This document shows positions 14,717-18,369 of a stretch of DNA of 18,369 nucleotides, in pieces. Position numbers and translations under genes: made by a program. Position 1 is the stretch's first letter. The number at the start of each line of letters is the position of its first letter. The notes under the pieces are model-generated. The model saw only the letters and a list, made by a program, of their open reading frames with translations. It did not search any database and had not been told where the DNA came from. Location: positions 1 through 18,369 of the forward strand of contig JAIOSR010000273.1 of NCBI GenBank assembly GCA_021107495.1. Reading direction: 5' to 3'. The stretch comes from Desulfobacterales bacterium. Its GTDB lineage: Bacteria > Desulfobacterota > DSM-4660 > Desulfatiglandales > Desulfatiglandaceae.

Positions 14717-16030
14717 CTATTCCAGGTCGTTCACTCCCTTTAGCACGATGTCAAAAAGTTCCTGTGTATCTTCTTTTTCCAGACATGAAAACGCCACGCG
14801 AAGATCTGTCTTACCAAGGGAAATCAGGCCCACGCCATACTTATCCAGAAGATGTACCCTGAGGGGTTCTGCATCTACCGTTTTCAATTTCAGACACATG
14901 AAGTACCCGGAATTAAAAGGATAGGGCTCCCAGGCATGCTCGTATTTCGGGTCCGAAAGGACCCTTTTTACTTCCTGTGCCCGGTCCTTCATGATCTGAA
15001 ATTTTTCCTGCTTTTCCGACATGTAAGTCTCTGATTTAAGAGATTTGAGCACGATTTCCTGGCTCAAATGGGCCGCATTGGATATGGAACCCCTTACGCC
15101 TCCCGCGGTTTTTTTCTCCAAAGCTTCATAAATGGGTCTTGATTCTCCGTCAAACGATCCGCCATATGTTATAAACCCGACCCTCAATCCCCAGACAAAG
15201 TTTTCCTTGGTTGCCCCATCTAACTTGACGGCCAAAAGCCGGGGATCACGTCCTATTAATTTGGTGAAAATGGATTCTTTAAGTCCGGTCTCATCATAAA
15301 AGAGACCAAAATATGCATCATCCGTGATGGCCAGGACATTGGTACCCCCTTGTGCGGTTCTGGTCAGGATGTCCGCTATGTTGTCGGCTTCTTGATGGTT
15401 TACCGTGTACCCGGTGGGATTGTTGGGAAAGTTCAGGATGACAATAATCTTTTTCCTGTTTTCGGCCTCGGCCTGCACGCGGGTCTCAAACGCATTCAGG
15501 TTGAATTTTCCCTGGCCGTCAAACATGTCATAATGAACGATCTCAGCCCCCCTCCTGACTGCAAAAATGAGGTTGTAGTTTCCCCACATTTTCTCCGGAA
15601 GGATGATTACATCGCCCTGATCCACCCACATATCAGAGACCACACTCAGACCGTGGGTAATGGCATTGCTCACCACAGGAAGACTGATGTCCTTTCCTTG
15701 AAGAGAAGGGTTTTTTTCAAACAGCGCCTCCTGCCATACCTGGCGCAGGGGCATAATGCCGAAAGACGGGGCATAGGTAAGCGCCTCACTCGGTTTAAGA
15801 CCGCTCAACATGGCCATGACAGAAGCGAGATGCATGGTTTCGCCCTTTTCAGTGGCCATACCGATAGTGGCGTTGAATTTGTGGGCCTTTTCTTTGGCTT
15901 CAGCACTCTGGGAAAGTATGCCTTTGGGGAAAAAGAGGTTTTTGCCCACCTCAGAAAGCATGTCGTAGACGTGCTCGTTGCCTTTTCTGATAATCTCGTT
16001 TAGTTCTTTTGCTATCGGGTTCATGGCCAT
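14717..16030 (-). CDS. class I/II (fold type I) PLP-dependent aminotransferase
   Basis: These enzymes move an amino group between an amino acid and a 2-oxo acid using pyridoxal phosphate. The 437-residue protein shows the aspartate-aminotransferase fold: NFPNNPTGY (200–208) for cofactor and substrate binding, DDAY (237–240), the PLP lysine K275 in LDGATKENFVWGLRVGF, and the following Arg (R283). AITHGLSVVSDMWVDQGD is the region before the cofactor-binding loop. The N-terminal segment FFPKGILSQSAEAKEKAHKFNATIG (33–57) resembles a subgroup often annotated as aromatic or aspartate aminotransferase. Substrate cannot be read from the sequence. AGAGG lies six bases before the ATG at 16030. It is divergent from the TetR gene across a 484-bp regulatory gap. 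Confidence 0.92.
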   Translation of the reverse strand: MAMNPIAKELNEIIRKGNEHVYDMLSEVGKNLFFPKGILSQSAEAKEKAHKFNATIGMATEKGETMHLASVMAMLSGLKPSEALTYAPSFGIMPLRQVWQEALFEKNPSLQGKDISLPVVSNAITHGLSVVSDMWVDQGDVIILPEKMWGNYNLIFAVRRGAEIVHYDMFDGQGKFNLNAFETRVQAEAENRKKIIVILNFPNNPTGYTVNHQEADNIADILTRTAQGGTNVLAITDDAYFGLFYDETGLKESIFTKLIGRDPRLLAVKLDGATKENFVWGLRVGFITYGGSFDGESRPIYEALEKKTAGGVRGSISNAAHLSQEIVLKSLKSETYMSEKQEKFQIMKDRAQEVKRVLSDPKYEHAWEPYPFNSGYFMCLKLKTVDAEPLRVHLLDKYGVGLISLGKTDLRVAFSCLEKEDTQELFDIVLKGVNDLE

Positions 16031-16114
16031 AATATACCTCTGTTAATTTTCTTAAATAAATGCTTTGAAATGACCGATTCCTATTTATTTTGCTTAACTG
16101 TTGTCTGACAGGTT

Positions 16115-16169
16115 TGTCAAGAGAATTTGGTTTAAAAAATTCTTGACAGACATTGATGCCGAGTATAAA
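16115..16169. promoter_or_regulatory. back-to-back promoter elements in the aminotransferase–tetR gap
   Basis: Two consensus -35 hexamers TTGACA face away from each other: one on the minus strand (16115–16120) toward the aminotransferase and one on the plus strand (16143–16148) toward tetR. They lie in a perfect 8-bp inverted repeat, TGTCAAGA / TCTTGACA. On the plus side TATAAA follows at 16164–16169, with a 15-bp spacer, somewhat short. On the minus side no good -10 is found at standard spacing (TTAAGC is the best). The plus-strand promoter is the stronger candidate. Confidence 0.55.
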
Positions 16170-16179
16170 AATAAAAAGA

Positions 16180-16489
16180 CCGGTCGGTATATTATAAATA
16201 AATTGCAATAGCTCAATAAGTGGGGGCGATACTCCATAATGGCGGGGCATGCGGATCTCTTTTCAAAGAGGCGCATTTTTATCTCTAAAACGCATCTGCC
16301 ACGCCCAAAATACATTAACCAGTTGGTTTCCGACAGGCGGGACAGCCAATCATAATAGGAGCTGTCATTGAGGGGGCTGTCCGGAGCCGAATTGTAAAGA
16401 GGACCGCCGTGATTCGAACCATACCAAGGGTATGCGGCTCTTTGAAAAGAGATCCGCATGCCCAGATAAACGCCGGTCAGTATATTATA
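16180..16489 (+). promoter_or_regulatory. duplicated operator-like sequence flanking the palindrome pair
   Basis: CCGGTCGGTATATTATA (16180–16196) recurs as CCGGTCAGTATATTATA (16473–16489), 16 of 17 identical, same orientation. The first copy begins about 10 bp past the plus-strand -10 and includes the palindrome GACCGGTC, a plausible TetR-type operator half. The second is 26 bp before the tetR ATG. The pair could be an autoregulatory operator duplicated, or a flanking duplication left by insertion of the intervening DNA. Binding is inferred, not seen. Confidence 0.45.
16245..16463. repeat. pair of inverted 32-bp palindromic units (REP/BIME-like) in the tetR leader
   Basis: The segment 16245–16276 matches the reverse complement of 16432–16463 at 31 of 32 bases. 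Each unit is itself a near-palindrome: ATGCG and CGCAT flank CTCTTT–TC–AAAGAG. The 155-bp interior has an 8-bp stem, GGACAGCC (16340–16347) with GGCTGTCC (16375–16382), and a small AACCA–GT–TGGTT hairpin. No supported gene lies in the 484-bp gap 16031–16514; it holds this element, the promoters and the operator-like repeats. If transcribed from the 16143 promoter, the leader RNA would fold into a long stem-loop. Confidence 0.7.
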
Positions 16490-16514
16490 TGTGTATGTGA
16501 AGGCTAAATAAATT

Positions 16515-17111
16515 ATGCCAAGTAAAGGTATTTTAACCAGGCAAAACATTACGGAAAAATCCCTGCAGGTTTTTTCGGTTAAAGGGTATTTCAACACATC
16601 GATAAACGACATCCTTGAGGCAACAGGCCTTACAAAAGGTGGCCTTTATGGACATTTTGCAAGCAAGGAAGATATATGGTATGCAGTCTATGATGAGGCC
16701 GTAAAGATCTGGAGAAGTATCGTATTCAAAAATATAAAAAAGGTTGCCAACCCGCTTGAAAGAATAGAAATAACTATCGAAAATCATTTGGCAAATTATT
16801 TAGGTAAGGATGTTTTCGACGGCGGCTGTTTTTTTGTTAACATGTTAGTGGAGATTTCCGGGCAGTCGGAAAAGATGAGCAGGCATATTCGCAGAGGCTT
16901 TGTACAGTTTTCAAGATTGTTGCGAAGATGGTTGGAAGATGCCGATGATAAAGGATTGTTGAAGGAAGGTCTGAACTATAGGGAAATTTCAAATTTTATT
17001 ATAATTTCTCTAAATGGGGCCGCTACCCTTTACTCAGCAAGCAAAGACACTTCGATTTGGAAAGAAACTATCACCCAAATGCGTTTTTATATCAATCAAT
17101 TAAAACGTTGA
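16515..17111 (+). CDS. TetR/AcrR-family transcriptional regulator
   Basis: TetR-type repressors bind DNA as dimers and release it on binding a small ligand. The N-terminal helix-turn-helix is clear: LQVFSVKGYFNTSINDILEATGLTKGGLYGHFASKEDIWYAVYDEA (about 17–62), with the GLTKGGLYGHF recognition helix. The C-terminal ligand-binding domain (about 70–198) resembles the type with GGCFFVNMLVEISGQSEKM, seen in regulators of fatty-acid or efflux genes. The 198 residues are normal. The Shine-Dalgarno GAAGG is 11 bases from the ATG, a weak spacing. Operator-like repeats and a promoter lie upstream, so autoregulation is likely. The downstream thiolase could be a target, but 261 bp of repeat-rich DNA separates them. 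Confidence 0.93.
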   Translation: MPSKGILTRQNITEKSLQVFSVKGYFNTSINDILEATGLTKGGLYGHFASKEDIWYAVYDEAVKIWRSIVFKNIKKVANPLERIEITIENHLANYLGKDVFDGGCFFVNMLVEISGQSEKMSRHIRRGFVQFSRLLRRWLEDADDKGLLKEGLNYREISNFIIISLNGAATLYSASKDTSIWKETITQMRFYINQLKR

Positions 17112-17157
17112 CAGCAAAAAAAGGTTTGCCATTTTTTGTGAATATATTAGACTCATG

Positions 17158-17188
17158 TCCATCCGGAAACAACCAATCTCCGGATGGA
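17158..17188 (+). terminator. strong hairpin after tetR, possible terminator
   Basis: TCCATCCGGA (17158–17167) pairs perfectly with TCCGGATGGA (17179–17188) across an 11-nt loop, 47 bp past the tetR stop. Only a short GAGCTTT follows rather than a proper T run, so termination efficiency is uncertain. Confidence 0.4.
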
Positions 17189-17235
17189 GCTTTCCGCGGT
17201 AAGCGATCAGCAGGGCCTTGTTTTTAATGTCCTTT

Positions 17236-17256
17236 GCTGAAAGCCGAAAGCTGATG
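17236..17256 (+). repeat. three-unit 7-bp degenerate tandem repeat (CTGAA type)
   Basis: Heptads GCTGAAA, GCCGAAA, GCTGATG lie in phase. They closely resemble the minus-strand trio at 5698–5718, including the final CTGATG unit. The repeat is in the gap between tetR and the thiolase. Confidence 0.45.
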
Positions 17257-17290
17257 GCTTCGACGTGAGTTCAGCCGAACGTCTGATAGC

Positions 17291-17322
17291 GCTCATCTAA
17301 AAACGTAAGTTTACGGATGAGC
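17291..17322. repeat. inverted repeat / stem-loop before the thiolase
   Basis: GCTCATC (17291–17297) pairs with GATGAGC (17316–17322), and inside it CGTAA pairs with TTACG. The outer stem is 7 bp, with a one-sided internal loop of six bases. No T run follows directly. It may be part of the same repeat block as the motif at 17331. Confidence 0.45.
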
Positions 17323-17330
17323 ATTAGACT

Positions 17331-17354
17331 CGACTTTTTACGAGGTTATCAGAT
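17331..17354 (+). repeat. third copy of the GACTTTTTACGAG end motif
   Basis: CGACTTTTTACGAGGTTATCAGATCA matches the ends of the element at 2381–2532: the minus-strand left end reads GACTTTTTACGAGTCCATCA and the plus-strand right end GACTTTTTACTCGGTTATCA. It stands just ahead of the thiolase ribosome site. The 9-bp ATTAGACTC at 17323 also occurs at 17146, bracketing much of the gap. Confidence 0.5.
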
Positions 17355-17372
17355 CAATAAAGGGGAATTGTT

Positions 17373-18369
17373 ATGAAAGATGTGGTTATTGTAAGTGCGT
17401 GCAGGACGGCTGTTGGTGATTTTGTAGGGTCGCTCAGTTCCATTTCCGCGACCGATCTCGGGGCAATGGCGATAAAGGAGGCAGTTCGCCGGGCAGGTAT
17501 AAAAAACGAAGATATCGACGAGGTGATAATGGGGAGTGTCCTGCCCCATGGACTGGGACAGAATCCCGCCAGGCAGACCATGGTCAGGGCCGGTCTCCCC
17601 TGGGAAGTCAACGCCATCACCGTGAACAAGGTGTGCGGGTCAGGTTTAAAGGCTGTGATGCTTGCGGCCCAGGCCATCCAGTGCAACGACGCCGATGTAA
17701 TTGTGGCCGGTGGCCAGGAGAACATGAACCTGTGTCCTTATATGCTGAGCAAGGCCAGGACCGGTTACCGCATGAATAACGGCGCACTTATTGACGGTAT
17801 GGTTCACGACGGGCTGTGGGACCATGTAAATGACTTTCACATGGGAATAAGCGCGGAACTCGTGTCTGAAAAATACGGGGTGAGCCGGGAGGATACGGAC
17901 GCCTTTGCCTTTAATTCCTATGAAAAATCATGGAAGGCCATTGAACAGGGCAAATTCAAAGATGAGATTTTTCCGGTCGAGGTGCCTGTGAGAAAGGGCG
18001 ATCCTATAATTTTTGACCAGGACGAGATCCCCATAAGAGAGCCCAGAACCACGGCGGAGGGACTGGCACGACTGCGCCCGGCATTTAAAAAGGATGGCCT
18101 GGTAACTGCGGGAAATGCTTCCAAGATCAGTGACGGGGCATCGGCCCTGGTGGTCATGTCAAGGGAAAAGGCCGATGAATTGGGATGCAAGCCGATGGTC
18201 CGTGTCGGCGCGCAGGGCGCGGCCGGAATTGACATGAAATACGTGCTTGTTGCGCCTATCCTGTCCATACCAAAGGTCTTAGCCAAAGACGGTCTGAAGA
18301 TAGAGGATGTGGACATACACGAGATCAATGAGGCGTTCAGCACCTCATCTGTGGCAATAAACAGAGAAC
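17373..18369 (+). CDS. thiolase (acetyl-CoA acetyltransferase family), 3' end beyond the window
   Basis: Thiolases split 3-ketoacyl-CoA into acetyl-CoA and a shortened acyl-CoA, or condense two acetyl-CoA. About 332 residues are visible. The start MKDVVIVSACRTAVGDFVGSL is the family N-terminus. The nucleophilic Cys lies in NKVCGSGLKAV (C88), AGGQENM follows (112–118), and NEAF with its catalytic region occurs near the edge (HEINEAF, about 316–322). The last 60 or so residues, with the second catalytic Cys, are outside the window. AGGGG lies about seven bases before the ATG at 17373. Biosynthetic versus beta-oxidative use cannot be told from this part. With the TetR gene upstream, a regulated acyl-CoA degradation operon is plausible. 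Confidence 0.93.
   Translation, partial: MKDVVIVSACRTAVGDFVGSLSSISATDLGAMAIKEAVRRAGIKNEDIDEVIMGSVLPHGLGQNPARQTMVRAGLPWEVNAITVNKVCGSGLKAVMLAAQAIQCNDADVIVAGGQENMNLCPYMLSKARTGYRMNNGALIDGMVHDGLWDHVNDFHMGISAELVSEKYGVSREDTDAFAFNSYEKSWKAIEQGKFKDEIFPVEVPVRKGDPIIFDQDEIPIREPRTTAEGLARLRPAFKKDGLVTAGNASKISDGASALVVMSREKADELGCKPMVRVGAQGAAGIDMKYVLVAPILSIPKVLAKDGLKIEDVDIHEINEAFSTSSVAINRE

Noticed and set aside
15350..16003. 217-codon plus-strand open frame
   Set aside because: It is antisense to the aminotransferase, whose active-site motifs are all present on the other strand.
16401..16430. tRNA-like T-arm (GGTTCGAATC on the minus strand)
   Set aside because: The stem bases around the loop do not pair and no acceptor, D or anticodon stem can be found.
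16094..16612. 172-codon minus-strand open frame across the aminotransferase–tetR gap
   Set aside because: It runs antisense through the start of tetR and through the inverted repeats, has no ribosome site and no recognisable domain; it is open by chance.

Overview
The window reads as a chromosomal segment of a Gram-negative anaerobe, most likely a deltaproteobacterium (Desulfobacterota; Desulfobacterales/Syntrophobacterales-like). This is inferred from an 893-residue DHH–CBS–CBS–tRNA nucleotidyltransferase fusion, the cluster fusion gene–trpS–scpA–scpB–rluB, an rpoZ–dnaJ pair, a DUF3783 protein and moderate GC. No rRNA or taxonomic marker is present, so the assignment rests on gene content recalled from family knowledge.

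Layout. 1–2350: a Sir2 deacylase (-), a two-gene pair of DUF3783 protein and small holin-like membrane protein (+), an orphan 90-aa protein (-) and tRNA-Val(CAC) (-). 2380–2532: a non-coding repeat element with inverted ends next to the tRNA. 2577–8431: a minus-strand cluster, in transcription order the fusion nucleotidyltransferase, trpS, scpA, scpB and rluB, with the last genes overlapping. 8538–10522: minus-strand rpoZ–dnaJ, then a DksA/TraR-type regulator with its own terminator. 10684–14563: plus-strand comM/yifB and a class A penicillin-binding protein whose genes overlap by 4 nt. 14566–14703: a second repeat element between convergent genes. 14717–16030: a PLP aminotransferase (-). 16031–16514: a 484-bp regulatory gap with back-to-back promoters, a duplicated operator-like sequence and two near-identical inverted palindromes. 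16515–17111: a TetR-family regulator (+). 17112–17372: a repeat-rich gap. 17373–end: a thiolase cut by the window edge.

The genes are mostly housekeeping: tRNA maturation and charging (fusion NTase, trpS, tRNA-Val), rRNA modification (rluB), chromosome condensation (scpAB), transcription (rpoZ, DksA-like), protein folding (dnaJ) and cell wall synthesis (PBP1A). The TetR gene followed by a thiolase hints at the start of a regulated acyl-CoA degradation locus; this is an inference.

Two genes are broken in this sequence. trpS carries a single-base frameshift near 5120, and the PBP1A gene carries a frameshift near 13130 that may include a short deletion. I see no clear new biological system. The least explained material is non-coding: the palindrome pair and duplicated operator-like motif before the TetR gene, the three copies of a GACTTTTTACGAG motif, the inverted-repeat element at 14566–14703, and two intergenic 7-bp CTGAA-type repeats.
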